NCBI GenBank assembly: GCA_946807835.1
Contig: OX327693.1
Coordinates: 12,686,001 to 12,750,000, forward strand
Source: Ailanthus altissimus
Lineage: Eukaryota; Streptophyta; Magnoliopsida; Sapindales; Simaroubaceae
DNA length: 64,000 bases
Direction: 5' to 3'
Part shown: positions 23,573 through 34,860 of the stretch, in pieces
Numbering within the stretch: the stretch's first letter is position 1
Layout of the letters: each line of letters starts with the position of its first letter
The notes under the pieces: generated by a model
What the model saw: the letters and a program-made list of their open reading frames with translations, nothing else
What the model was told of the DNA's origin: nothing
Database searches by the model: none
Position numbers and translations under genes: made by a program

Positions 23573-24100
23573 ACTACAGGCAGTATAGAAATATAGAGGT
23601 GTGCGTTGATGACATAATAGTCAAGTCCATGAAAGCTGAAGACCACGAGCAATACCTCGGGAAAGTTTTTGAGATATTAAGGAAGAATGGAATAAAGCTG
23701 AACCTAAAAAAATGTGCCTTTGAGGTAAAATTAGAAAAATGTTTAGGTTTTATGGTCAGCAAAAGAGGAATGGAGGCCAACCCAGATAAAGTCTGAGCTA
23801 TTTTAGAAGTAAAATCTCTAAGCACAGTTAAAGAGATTCGATGACACAAGAAAAGTCGTAACTTTGAACAAATTCATCTTTCGAGCCACCGATAAATGGT
23901 TTGAGTTCTTCCAAGCAATACAGAGGAAAAATAAGAACCGGTGGACAAAAGAATATGACCTAGCCTTCCAACAGCTAAAGGTCTACCTTTTTAAACTGGT
24001 CTATCTCGTCGTCCCAGTTCAGAGTGATGAACTAATGCTTTATTTGGGTGTTTCAGACCGGGCAGTAAGCTCAATATTAGTCAAAGAATAAGAAATTCAA
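23573..24100 (+). pseudogene. Tat reverse transcriptase, internally deleted
   Basis: Directly after the protease linker (SPKPMEENYRQYRN) the frame enters the RT palm at VEVCVDDIIVKS (about 23593-23628). Normally about 250-300 residues of protease-RT linker and RT fingers/palm precede this box; here they are missing. The rest of RT is normal in order: EILRKNGIKLNLKKCAF, GFMVSKRGMEANPDKV, then the RT-RNase H connection (FRATDKW, NRWTKEYDLAFQQLK, LMLYLGVSDRAVSSILVKE). The intact Asp-Asp pair remains, but the protein would lack its substrate-binding half. Confidence 0.85.
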
Positions 24101-24900
24101 TGACCAATATACTACGTCAGCAAAGCTTTCATCTATCCAAAGAGCCAATATCTGCCTTCTAAAAAACTAGCTTTGGTCTTGATTGTATCAAAAAGAAAGC
24201 TGCGACCTTACTTCCAAGCCCACACAATAATTATTCTAACCAACCAGCCGTTAAGGCAAAGCTTACACAAACCAGATTTATCTGATCAGTTGGTCAAGTG
24301 GGCTGTAGAACTGAGCTAGTTTAATGTAGTATAAGCCCCGAACAACTAATTTCATAATTGAATGTACCCATGGTTCTATAAAAGTTGAAGAGCCAGATCC
24401 ATACGCTCCAGGCCAACAAACTCTAGATAAATGAGTATCATGGTTGCTCTATATATATAGGGCATCCAATCTTCAAGGAAGTGGAGCATGGATTACTCTT
24501 ATTACCCTAAAGGGAGATGAAATCAATTATGTTGTTTCCTTCGAGTTTAAAGCTTCTAACAACGAAGCAGAATATAAAACTCTGTTGGCTGGCTTGAGAG
24601 TGGCTCAGGCACTAGTAGTAAAGGAAATACTGGTAAGAAGTGACTTATAATTGATAGTAAACCAGGTGAACGACAGCTTTGAAGTTAGAGAAGAAAAAAT
24701 GATCGCTTACTTAGCGAAAGAAAGAAAATAGATCAACTAATTTAATAAGGTGAAAACAGAGCTAATCCTGAAAAGTGAGAACCACTAAGTAGATGTCATA
24801 GCACGGATGGCTTTAAATGAAGAAACTCATTTGTCGTGAACAGTCCCTATTGCATTTATTGTCATGCCTAGCATACAAGAAGAAGATTAAGTTATGCAAA
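24100..24900 (+). pseudogene. Tat RNase H regions (two tandem RNase H-like parts)
   Basis: The first part reads YYVSKAFIYPKSQYLPSKKLALVL and RKLRPYFQAHTIIILTNQPLRQ (24108-24262), the standard gypsy RNase H. The second, an archaeal-type RNase H typical of Tat elements, runs 24444-24840. It has SNLQGSGAW, VSFEFKASNNEAEYKTLLAGLRVAQ and KEILVRSDL. In this second domain the usual first catalytic Asp (Y-V-D-G-A-S) reads Y-I-Y-R-A-S. Stops interrupt both parts. Confidence 0.82.
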
Positions 24901-24979
24901 TTGAATCGAGTCCTAACTAGATGAATCCGATGAGAGATTACATTTAGAACGAGATAGTTCCTACTGATAAAATAACGCT

Positions 24980-26151
24980 CGCAGGATTAGATATTGAGTA
25001 GCCAGATACTCGGTAATAGAAGGAGTATTATACAGACGAGGCTTCTCACACCCTTACATGAGATACTTGGGACCACAAGAGGAAAATCAAGTTCTTAAAG
25101 ATATTCACGAAGGAATTTGTAGAAACCACTTAAGGACAAAAGCTCTGGCTTACAAGGTATTCAGAACCGGCTACTAATGACCAACTGCCCTTCAAAATGC
25201 TAGGAACCTGCTCAGACACTGTGGCGCTTGCCAAAGATTTATTGACAAGATTTAAACATCGGCAGAGGCGTTAACTATAATGAGTGGACTATGGCCATTC
25301 GCTCAATGAGGGCTTGATTTAATAGGGCCCCTGCCCCAGGAAAAGGGATCATACAAGTATGTAGCCGTAATTGTGGACTATTTTACTAAATGAATCGAGG
25401 TCGGACTACTTTTAAAGATAACTGAGAAGAGCGTACGGGATTTCATTTTGCATAAATATAATATGTCGATACAAAATCCCCTACACCATTATCACTGACC
25501 ATGGAAAACAGTTCGACAACAGCAACTTTAAGAACTTCTGCAAGCAACTAGGAGTACAACTGTTGTTCATATCACTAGCTTATCCCAAGACCAACGGACA
25601 GGTAGAATCCTCTAACAAAGTGGTCAAGAAGCTGCTCAAGAAAAAGTTAACTAAAAGAAATAGAGAATGGGTAGAAGAACTTTCAGAGGTACTCTGGGCA
25701 TTACAGACGACCAGCAAAACTGCAACTGGTGAAATGCCATTTTTACTGGCTTCGGCTGCGAGGTAGTAATTCCCGTAGAGATCAGAACTCCGACACACAG
25801 AGTACTACACTTCTCGAAGACAACCAATAATGAGCTGATCAGGGGACAACTAGATTCAATCGGACGACTAAGAGAGAAGGCCCAAATTCGAGTAGCCACC
25901 TACCAACAAAAGGTCACCAGATACTACAACAAGAGAGTGAAGGCAAAGGAATTCAAGGAAGGTAATTTGGTACTTCGAGGAGTTGTGTAGAATACAAAGA
26001 ACCCTATGGATGGAGTCCTCAAACCAATTTGAGAAGGCCCGTACAAGGTTATAAAGCACGTCAGAGGAACCTATGAACTCGAAGGAGCAAATGGACGGGT
26101 TGTCAAAAAACTGTAAAATGCCGAGCTGCTGAAGAAATATTATTCTTGATT
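24980..26151 (+). pseudogene. Tat integrase
   Basis: The zinc-binding H-H-C-C part is visible (DIHEGICRNHLRTKALAYKV, then LLRHCGACQRF; about 25095-25245). It is followed by the catalytic core GLDLIGPLPQEKGSYKYVAV with the first Asp (about 25311-25370) and AYPKTNGQVESSNKVV carrying the Glu region (25578-25625). The C-terminal chromo-less tail GPYKVIKHVRGTYELEGANG ends at NAELLKKYYS near 26149. Frameshifts and stops lie between these blocks. This is the end of pol. Confidence 0.88.
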
Positions 26152-26317
26152 TTTTATCTTTTAAGCAATACTTGTTTACTATATAAGGACATCATTTTTA
26201 ATAAAATCATTATTTTCTTGCATGTACCTTTATGTGAATAATTGCTCGGAATCTAAAACTAAGTTACCATAAACATTTTCAAATTAGACAATGGAAAACT
26301 ACCTCCAAACTTACACA

Positions 26318-27345
26318 TCATAGGGGGGCATTCATGAGATTGCCCACAAACCACCAGACTGGGTAAGGCTCAGTGAGGTGTACCCTATGGACATGCAGCG
26401 TATAGTTCATAGAAGGGCGGTACTCATGAGATTACCCACAGACCATTGGACCGAGTAAGGCTCTATAAGGTGTATTTTACAAATATACAACTTTAAAGAC
26501 ATTGAAGACCCATAAGGAGCGGCACTCACGAGATTACCTACAGACCACCAGACTAGGTAAGGCTTAGTGAGGTGTACCCTATGAACATACAGCATATAGT
26601 TCATAGGAGGATGGTACTCATGAGATTACCTACAGACCACTAAACTGGGTAAGGCTCTATAAGATGTACCTTACAAATATACATTTTTGAAGATATTGAA
26701 GACCCACAGGGGGTGGCACTCACGAGATTACCCATAGACCACCGGACTGGGTAAGGCTTAGTGAGGTGTACCCTATAGACGTATAGTGTATAGTTCGTAG
26801 GAGGCGGCACTCATGAGATTACTCATAGACCACTAGACCAGGTAAGACTCCATAAGATGTACCCTACAAATATACGACTTTGAAGACATTGAAAACCTAT
26901 AGAAGACGACAGTCACGAGATTACCCACTAACCACCGGACTAAGTAAAGTTCAGTAAGGTATACCCTATAGACATGCAGCGTATAATTCGTAGGGGGCGG
27001 CACTTATAAGATTACCCACAGACCACCGGACCGGGTAAGACACTATAAGGTGTACCCTACGAATATAGCACTGTGAAGACATTGAGGATCCATAGGGGGC
27101 GGCACTCACGAGATTACCTACAGATCACTGGACTGAGTAAGGCTCAGTGAGGTGTACCCTATGGACATGCAATGTATAGTTGGTAGTGGGGTGGCACTCA
27201 TGAGATTATCCATAGATCATCGGACAATATAAGTCTCTATGAAGTATACCCTACAAATATACAGCTTTGAAGACACACGTCATAAGGGACGACACTTATG
27301 AGGTTACCCACAAATCACCGAACTGGATAAGGCTCTATGAGGCCT
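26318..27345. repeat. Dimeric tandem repeat, about 193-bp period, about 5.3 copies
   Basis: A landmark of the type gg(c/t)ggcactcatgagatta recurs at about 26321, 26413, 26515, 26605, 26708, 26799, 26893, 26992, 27092, 27185 and 27284. Spacings alternate at roughly 90-95 and 95-105 bp, so the real unit is a pair of about 193 bp. Even-numbered units contain 'gtatagttcatagg' before the landmark. Odd-numbered units contain 'aatatacaactttgaagacattga'. The array lies just after integrase, where Tat elements of other plants are known to carry tandem repeats. Confidence 0.93.
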
Positions 27346-27929
27346 ATTAACGTACAGTACCCAGAAAAGGACTGACCACCAAAAAATGATCAGGTATCTA
27401 TAACAATCTTAGAAAACAACCAAGTGTTGAAAAAAGGTATTTACTGGTCGACTCAATGATAATCTCATTGGTACAGTTTCATGTTAATGCTTATTAAAAT
27501 TCACTAACTCATACTTCAATTTTCTTCATGATTTATGAATCATCCTACTCTGCTCGGATTTGATAAATTGACTCGGCATAAAGAGATTATTATTTGATCT
27601 TGGCTAATACAATTTTCTTTTAAGTGTTGGACGATGTTACAGACTACTTGCCTACATTATATTTTTATGTCGAACAGGATATTACCCTATATTATGAATT
27701 ATTATGGAAGAATAGGTCTATGTCGATGATTGCCAAGGAAAATATAAAAGAGTAGGTTCACAAAAATATTTCAACATAGATAAGAAGACAAAAGGTGTTT
27801 ATATTCATTAATAGAAGAAATTACAAAAGATTTAGAAGGAAAAGAAAAAACAAATACAAATACAAAAAGACATCGGCTCACGCTGCTACAACCGTGTCAG
27901 TTACCTCTAAATCTACTACAATGCCTCCT
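27346..27929. other. Non-coding spacer between the tandem repeats and the antisense gene
   Basis: No recognisable domain. The last part (27800-27900) is A-rich on the + strand and would form the 3' end of the antisense gene on the - strand. Open frames on the + strand here overlap low-complexity sequence and are shadows. Confidence 0.5.
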
Positions 27930-30209
27930 CAGATTAATGTCAATAGGAGGAAGATCGGCCGAGGCAGGAGTATTGAGTGGATCATGAGGATCGTTTGGGA
28001 AAACATTAACAGGTCATACAGATTAAATAGGAACAGCAGCAGCAGGGGCATCATCAGCTCCAACAGTAGAGGTAATATTAGCTCCAACAGCAGGGGCAAC
28101 ATTAACCTCAGCAATAGGAGCGGCAGCATCAGCTCTGGTAGTAGCAGCAAAGGTAGCATTGACAATAGCAACAGGGGCAGTATCAGCTTTGGCAGCAGCA
28201 GTGGGAGCAGCATCATCAGCAGTAGCCTTAGTCACTTCAGCAATATCCCGAGCCCTAGAGAATTCCCCTTCATGGAATAACCCCCCAGTAGTCAGATTTC
28301 ACATCCACTGGAGGTCAATCTCAAGGTATTTTTCCTCAAATAGAGCAATTGACCTCTAGAAGCCCCCTACTGCCCCTTGGTGGAAACCTTCCCCATGACC
28401 AGTAGACCAAGAACTCCGCTGATCTTCTAATTGTGCCACTAAGGTGTTCCTAGTCTGCTCCACCAGCTCTTTCTCCCTTTGAGCTGTATGGAACTCACAT
28501 CCAGTGCGGATCCTACTACAGCATATAACCCAGTGATGAGGTCCAAGGAAGAAACCTGACTGACCCAGGCTGGGGTCAGGTACCTCTCCATCTCCCACAT
28601 CATAGAGAGCAAAAAGGCTAGTCCTCCTATTTCTTAGGGACCAACATAGAATGAGACACAAAAAAAGGGTTTATTCACTTATCACAGGCCTCTCTCGTCT
28701 CCCCAAACTAGACGCCCCCATAAATCAGTCATAAAATGGCATCTATTTCTGCATTGAGGCCTAAATCGATGAGCCTCATCCCCTACCTTGTTCCGATGAA
28801 GAGCAGGGACCTTGTTCTTGGTGGAAATGTTGAGCTACAGTTTATCCCCCCCCTAAGAACTAGTTTGGACCTATCCTCTCCCCTAGACAGGTGGACTTAT
28901 CATTCTCCCCTTTTAGGGGGCTCGGCCTGCTGGTAGTTTAGCTAGTTAACCCCCGTCCATAAGCAAAATCCCCAACTTGGCTCCTCCCATTAGAATCGAA
29001 CAACATTCCCATTATATTGTCAAGGTTGAGGGAACCCCAACCTCTAGAGGGCAAGCCAGAGTCTCATGTGCTGCTCTTCTTTCTCCTTTCACATTCTCCT
29101 TGTTTACACATTCCTATACGATATATATAAAGTGATCAGCGAAGAAGTGAAGAGTAAAAGAAATAAGTTTTAAAGGGAAAAAGAGACTTATTGCGAAACA
29201 AGGCTCACACGAAACAAAAGTCACCAGGCCAGACTAGATAAAACTGGCTAGTGAAAGCAAGTCCTAAATAGGACAAATATACTCAAGGGCCGTAGTGATC
29301 TGGGCAAGTCTGGCTTCAAAAAATTCAATGTCAGTGTTCCAAGTCACTACAATACACCAAGGGGTTAGACAAATAAAGAAAGAAGAAATAAAATAGAAGA
29401 AAGAAAAAAGAACGAAAGAAAAACCTGCACCCAAAGTGAAGTTCGTAGGAATGAGCCATTCTCCCTCATTCCTCTTGGGAACTATCTAACCTCATTCTCC
29501 CCAAGCAAAGAACTACTCCTCCTTTCAATCTTTAGCAGAAAATGGGCAACCAAGAATACAATTTTTGAGGCCATGAAGTAAGAGATAGTAGAAGTCTCTC
29601 TGGCTTCTAGCATTACTCCTAAAGTGGTATAGGTAGTATAGCTCCTGAAAGTGTGCGGATGAGGGGGGAGGACAGCCCTTCCATTGCCCAAAAGACATAC
29701 AAACCAGTCAAAACCCTCCAAGAATTGGGACCTAACTAAGAGATAGCAACTCCTAGATGGGCTAACATCCTAGCAAACTATTACTGCATAGGGAACCTGA
29801 GGTCCAACCTCAAAAACTCCATATGGATGGCCATTTTACCCTCTATTGGGCTACTCGAGTAGTCATCTTCGAAGGGCAGCCTAAGTGTAATCCACCCAGG
29901 GATGCTGTATGTTGACCTAATGGACTCTAGGTTGGCCTTATTTAAAATGAACATGCAGAACCTCACATCTAGCTCAAACTCTACAGCCTCTACATCTTGA
30001 TCAGGATCTGCAGAGTCATTTCCTTGGTCCTACCTAATAAGGGAGATCGGCTCGGTCTTAGTTATAACAGCCAAAGAGAAAGATGCCATGTCACCTACTA
30101 AGGTGGACACCCTTCCACTACCTTTAGCCCCACTAATTCTCCTGACCAGGGCGACCTCAGAACTTACTTCTTCTTCTTCCTCAGCTATGTCAATGGTAAG
30201 GAAACCCAT
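27930..30209 (-). pseudogene. Antisense extra gene of the Tat element ('putative gypsy type transposon' domain)
   Basis: On the - strand an ATG at 30209 starts MGFLTIDIAEEEEEVSSEVA. At 29966-29781 comes STYSIPGWITLRLPFEDD, then MAIHMEFLRLDLRFPMQ, matching the N-terminus of the plant family Pfam calls 'putative gypsy type transposon' (recalled as PF04195). The domain continues in broken frames: FRELYYLYHF, then CPFSAKD, then FFAWGE at 29660-29480. A likely 78-bp intron (29347-29424, GT…TTGTAG) keeps the frame open across it. Downstream come a KELVEQTRNTLVAQLEDQ segment (28510-28400) and an Ala/Val-rich tail (28235-28023). Several Trp codons have become stops. The function of this family is unknown. 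Position and orientation fit antisense genes described in Tat elements. Confidence 0.72.
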
Positions 30210-31325
30210 CTTTCTTCTAGATGAAATTGGAAAAAAGTTTTTTCTTAAAAACTAAAGGTTACAAACGAAGGTAAGGACAAGGCAATCATACCCACGCAAA
30301 AAAAAGCAACAGTAAGTACCTAGAAGCCATGTGAACACCAAAGAAGGCAAGAAACAGTTGCAAAAACCAACAAAACATGGCAAGAAAAAACCAAGAAACG
30401 GAATCAAGGAAAGTATACATACAGTAGAACTTACACTAAAAGCACAAGGATAAAGAAGGCAAAACAAGAGATTAATAAAATGAAGAAAAACTCACTTGAA
30501 GGAAGTGTAGAAATCAAATCATAAACAGCAAAGACCATAACAATGATCATCAGGAAGAACACTTGTATCAGAAAGTTAAGAACGAAAAGAGATAAGAGAA
30601 AATTATAGAGTAAAGAAGAAAATGAGTATATAAGATGGATTTTTATAACCAACAGAGCTAAAAAATCACAGCCGTTCAGATCAAATGAATGGACGAGATC
30701 ATCAGAAGCCAAAGAGACACCCTCTTAAAATATAATGTCACGACGCCTCAGGGTTCCAAAACATTAAATGCACATATCTTCAGAACTCATCATCTAAACT
30801 GTTGATGTTTAAAATTTCAATGGACCAGATCATCTCAGTCACCCAAATATCACTCAGAAACAGAAGAGACGTGATGTTTTGGTTTCAGTCTCCCCCAACC
30901 ATACGATTGAATGAAGGATCAATGGCCAAAAATGTTTCCCACATTTAGAATGTTTTTTCACATGGATTAAGGATGACGGTTCAAAAACCTATGTCATCAT
31001 TACCTGACAAAATTAGAAAAATCACTAAATGTATAGAGCCTAAGAAAAACTTAAAAAGTAACTGTCAGCTCGGTACTCTAGAAAACAGCTGCAATAGAAG
31101 AGCCGAATCAAGCTGCTCAACAAAGTATCATTCATCAAGATTAGGATATTAGAAAAACCTATTTGGACCTCGCTCGAAATGCTAGTATAAGCCAAGAATA
31201 CACTCAAAAGTGAAGATTTTGAGCAGGTATCAAAAGTGAAGATACCGAACAGGAATTAAAAGCGAAAACCCGAGCAAGCATAACAGAAAACAATTTCCAA
31301 TTTTGAATCAATTAAAACAAGAAAC
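30210..31325. other. Region between antisense gene and 3' LTR
   Basis: No domain was recognised on either strand. Open frames on the - strand at 30252-30712 are rich in Phe, Leu, Ile and Cys, as random reads of A-rich sequence often are. By position this stretch would hold the promoter and 5' end of the antisense gene and the polypurine tract (aaaacaagaaactgg, about 31314-31328) of the element. Confidence 0.5.
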
Positions 31326-32383
31326 TGGTGGACCCTTATTCCCCTTAGAAAATCACCACAAAGCCTAACCTTTACAGGTCCCAAAAGCTTAGCCCTTCAA
31401 GGAAATCATTTGTAGGCCAACCTCGAAGGCCCAAGTTCAAGATAATAGGGGCTACTAGGAAGTTTTTTTAACCAGACCTAAGGATAGACTTCCAATGAAG
31501 GAATCTATTCAGTCACTTAAACCAGGTTCAGTCCAAAACACTTACGTATCACCATGCACCTTCCTAATTGAGCCGACCAGGATCAAAAACCCCCACATAA
31601 CTAAAAGGAACAGAACAAAGAAATCGACTCGGTACGAGTACCAGGCAAACCATATGCCGAATAGCTTATATATTCCACCAGGTACCCCTGCAAGGACGAA
31701 AACAAGACTTAACAAGCGAGAATGAAGTACGGAGACTAGCTCGATAGAAGAAGCTGAACCACTGTGATAGTAGAAGAATAGCCAGATCACTACCGAGCTG
31801 AACAAATAAGTAATCAAGCTTATTACAGAAATGGGTTTAAAGAGGAAACCAGTGTTATAAAGGAAATAGAGTCATAGGAAGAGAAGAATTGCAATATCTT
31901 TAAGAAAGAATCCCTCAAATCATGCCAAGAGATCAAGATAGCCCAAAATTAGCAAAACTTACCTAACTCAACCACAACATCGACAAAGATAAGCATAAGG
32001 AATATTCCTTGAAGATCGATGCTATAAATAGATGAGAAAATCACAATATGGGAGAGACTTTTTTTCAGGATTGAATTCTGGATTTTAGATAAAATGCTCC
32101 CGGCATTCAACATTTCTCTTTTCGACTTTCTCTTAATATGCTCTCAAAACCTCACCTAAAATAGCCTTTTCTGACTTAAGCATCGGAGAGTTTTCATCGG
32201 AACCCATCCCAATAAAGCTTTAACGATAGTTTTGAGTGTTTTGCTGGTATTTTGCCATTGTCAATAGAGAAAGGAAGATCCACATTTCAGCCTACAAGCC
32301 TAATAAGACGAAACCCAGCATGCTGATTCTCGCAACAATATAAATTTAAAGCTCGTTGGCCTAGAAAATTATTTTTTCCAGTC
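31326..32383 (+). repeat. 3' LTR of the Tat element
   Basis: Matches the 5' LTR through aaaatcaccacaaagcc (31348), the attcaatccaaaacact-type region, the ctataaatagatgagaaaa box (about 32022) and the end agctcgttggcctagaaaa…cagtcaacga (about 32383). This copy keeps about 130 bp (32193-32325) that are absent from the 5' LTR. The probable start is TGGTGGACCC at 31326. Confidence 0.85.
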
Positions 32384-32924
32384 AACGATAAATAAATTTT
32401 TTAAGTAAATAATAAACAGAACAAAAAATAAAAAAATTTAAATAATATTCTAGTGCCTAGTATCATTGATCTTCCTATTAATTACTTTATATTCTCTCAT
32501 TAAAAACCATGAGATTGAGACTTCATTCTTAGAAATAAATAAACTACTTTTAACTTTTTATTAATTTTTTTTAAGATAATGTAATAAATAGTTTAACACA
32601 TTTAAACTTACAAGAAATCAGACTGAAGTTTACCTCTATCAGTATCTCCAATAAATATGTGACATTGAATTTTTGTAAAAGAACTTGAATCTAAACTAGA
32701 TAATAAAAATAAACCATTTAGGAACTAGTTGGTTAAAATCAAATAAAATAAAAAATAATAATTTTTTTACAAATAATATATAATTATATATCATACCTTT
32801 AATGTTTTCATAAACAATATTGATCAAACATCAAAGTTTCTAATATCTTTGGATGTAATCTGCTACAATGAGAACTTACATGAAACATCAAGAGGTAAGT
32901 AGGTAATACTCAAAATAAGATAGA
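32384..32924. other. AT-rich spacer, nothing recognised
   Basis: Low-complexity AT-rich sequence between the Tat element and a foldback element. No coding region, RNA gene or repeat boundary seen. Confidence 0.5.
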
Positions 32925-34050
32925 GGTAATATATAATTTCCCTATAAAAAAATAATTTAATCATAGAAATAAATTAAAATTTGGACACGTGGCACAATCT
33001 TACCCATTTATTGTTTTTAAACATATAGCGCAATCTCATCCATTAATTTAATTTAATATAATTTTAAAAATAAATTTTAATGAAATAACATATCAAATAA
33101 TGATTAGTTACAAATGACATCATATAATTGATTTATATCTTTAATAAATATTTTTAAAAATAAATTAAATAAAATAGTTATTAATACATATTTGTCGCCA
33201 TCGTCGAAAAATGACGGCTAGTTGCTATTTTTTTGTGACGCTTCAGCAACAAAAATTATTAAATTTTACATCATTTGACTACTTTTTTCTTTATCTATAC
33301 AATATTAGAGTTATTATTTTAACAAAATAAAGACCAAAGGTGGCCAAAAATGGTAGGAATGGGCAACGGCCACCGCCGCCCACTGTCATATAGAAGGACG
33401 ATGACTTGAACCACCCTACCAATTGATAAATTGACCGCAAATAGTGGTGGCTGCTGCCCCTTACCATCATTTTTATCGTCTGCTAGTTTTATTTTTTCAA
33501 AAATGACCCGACCATTATGTAAATCATAAAAAATAGAGTCTAATGATATAAAATTTGATCATTTTTGTCGCTGGCATTCTGTTTTTAATTATTTTTACTT
33601 TTTCTTTAATTTTAATTTATTTTTAAAAATATAAACTAATTATATGATTATACATATTATTTGTAATTAATCATACTATAACGCGTCTTATTATTAAAAA
33701 ATATATTTATTAATTTATTTTTAAAAATATAAACTAATTAGATGATAATACATGTCATTTATAACTAATCATATTATGATACGTGTTATATTATTAAAAT
33801 TATTTATTAAAAATTTATATTATTAACTTTAAAAAAATATATTTTTTAAGGATATAAACCAATTATATGAAGACACGTGTCATTTATAACTTATTACATT
33901 ATGACACGTGTCCTTTTATTAAAAATTTAATTTTTTAATTATATTAAATCAAATAAATGAATGAAATTTTATCACGTATTTAAAGATAATGAATATATTT
34001 AAAGTTAAATAATAAATCATAAGAGTAAATCGGTGATTATATATTAAAAC
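32925..34050. mobile_element. Foldback (long imperfect inverted-repeat) element, about 1.1 kb
   Basis: The two halves are reverse complements of each other with gaps, folding around about 33411. Examples of pairs: ggtaatatataat (32927) with attatatatta (34036); cagcaacaaaaattattaaat (33245) with the complement of aaatttgatcatttttgtcgctg (about 33550); the central ggaatgggcaacggccaccg (33355) with the complement of gtggctgctgccccttacc (33447). The right arm is longer because a unit of about 100-125 bp is repeated three times in it (33627-33930). There is no coding capacity and no clear target duplication, so the ends are approximate. It could be a Mutator-type or foldback MITE. Confidence 0.75.
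33627..33930. repeat. Three tandem units of about 100-125 bp in the right arm of the foldback
   Basis: The phrase 'ataaactaattatatgat…' followed by acatgtcatttataactaatcat and acgtgt occurs at about 33626, 33728 and 33852, each followed by an AT-rich filler. One inverted copy lies in the left arm at about 33080-33155. Confidence 0.75.
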
Positions 34051-34189
34051 TATTATTTTCATTTAAATTGATGACAAAAATTATCAAAAAAAATTAAATA
34101 TTTTAAATTTAATTGAAATAAAATTATCAATTAAATCAAACTGAGGTTATCTTTAATTTTTTTTTTTTGTAGTATCATTTCGGAAAAAG

Positions 34190-34860
34190 CATGAGATTGA
34201 TGTGGCTGATGTGAGTGCTCTCTATATGAAAAGTATAAAGTGTTAATTGTCAACAAAAGGATAATATTATAGTTTGAGCATTATCACTTGAATTGATTTG
34301 TTTAATGAAGTAGTGGGTTTCAATTGGTGGAGATGAATAATAAATTCATTGAACAAATATAAAGCTTCTTACTCTTAGCTCAGCTTTGAATCCTATTGAT
34401 GCATTCAAACATTTTAAAATTGATGATATTTGTAATCTTACTCGAAGATTTTATCCTCAACATTTTACTCAAATTAAGATACTTGCTTTGAGAAGACAAT
34501 TAGATTTAGGATATTGATGCACCTTGTCATTTGAAGTTTTAAAATATTTCTTATTTTTCTGAATTAAGTCAACAATTTGTTGAGATAAACAAGTCAATTT
34601 ACTTCCTGATTGATACACTAATTTATTTGGTATTAACCTTTCTTATTTTAATAGAAACAACAAAGTGAGCATTTTTAGCAATGAAACTTATTAAGACACC
34701 ACTTTACAACGGATGAAAGATGAGTTTTTCATTGATTACATGATTGTTTACATCGGAAAAAAAAAAAAACTTTGCTAAAAATATCGATGCAAATTCAACA
34801 ATAGGTTATTTTTACTCTTTGAAGCATAGCAAGACACAACTTCGATAATATTGTGTTGTA
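34190..34860 (+). pseudogene. C-terminal relic of a second hAT-type transposase (DUF4371/hATC family)
   Basis: Reading across frames, the + strand gives MNNKFIEQ, then LSSALNPIDAFKHFKIDDIC, then LTRRFYPQHFTQIKILALRRQLDLG (34330-34515), then a degraded dimerisation region ending QRMKDEFFIDYMIVYIGKKK and YFYSLKHSKTQLR (34710-34850). This is the C-terminus of the plant TTF-type zinc-finger hAT family, where the equivalent text is '…RMxDEFLxDCLxVYIExxI'. It differs in type from the Ac-like relic at 11-13.6 kb. No terminal repeats were found, so it is only a fragment. Confidence 0.75.

Larger units (their letters stand above)
18184..32383 (+). mobile_element. Ty3/gypsy retrotransposon, Tat lineage, about 14.2 kb with nested insertion
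   Basis: Two direct LTRs (18184-19072 and 31326-32383) enclose a Tat-type primer site, gag, protease, partial RT, RNase H, integrase, a tandem-repeat 3' region and an antisense extra gene. This order, with the long region after integrase, marks the Tat group (relatives of Ogre, Retand and Grande). The coding parts have many stops, gag is split by a 2.05-kb solo LTR, and RT is internally deleted. The LTRs differ by an approximately 130-bp indel and many substitutions, so insertion is old. I could not define a target duplication. Confidence 0.92.

Noticed and set aside
26318..27345. CRISPR-like regularly spaced repeats
   Set aside because: The repeats are contiguous dimeric units of about 95-100 bp with no unique spacers, in a plant retrotransposon. 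They are tandem repeats, not CRISPR.
27795..28359. Ser/Asn-rich and Ala-rich open frames on the + strand
   Set aside because: They run opposite the low-complexity Ala/Val tail of the antisense Tat gene. The homology of the upstream part favours the - strand.
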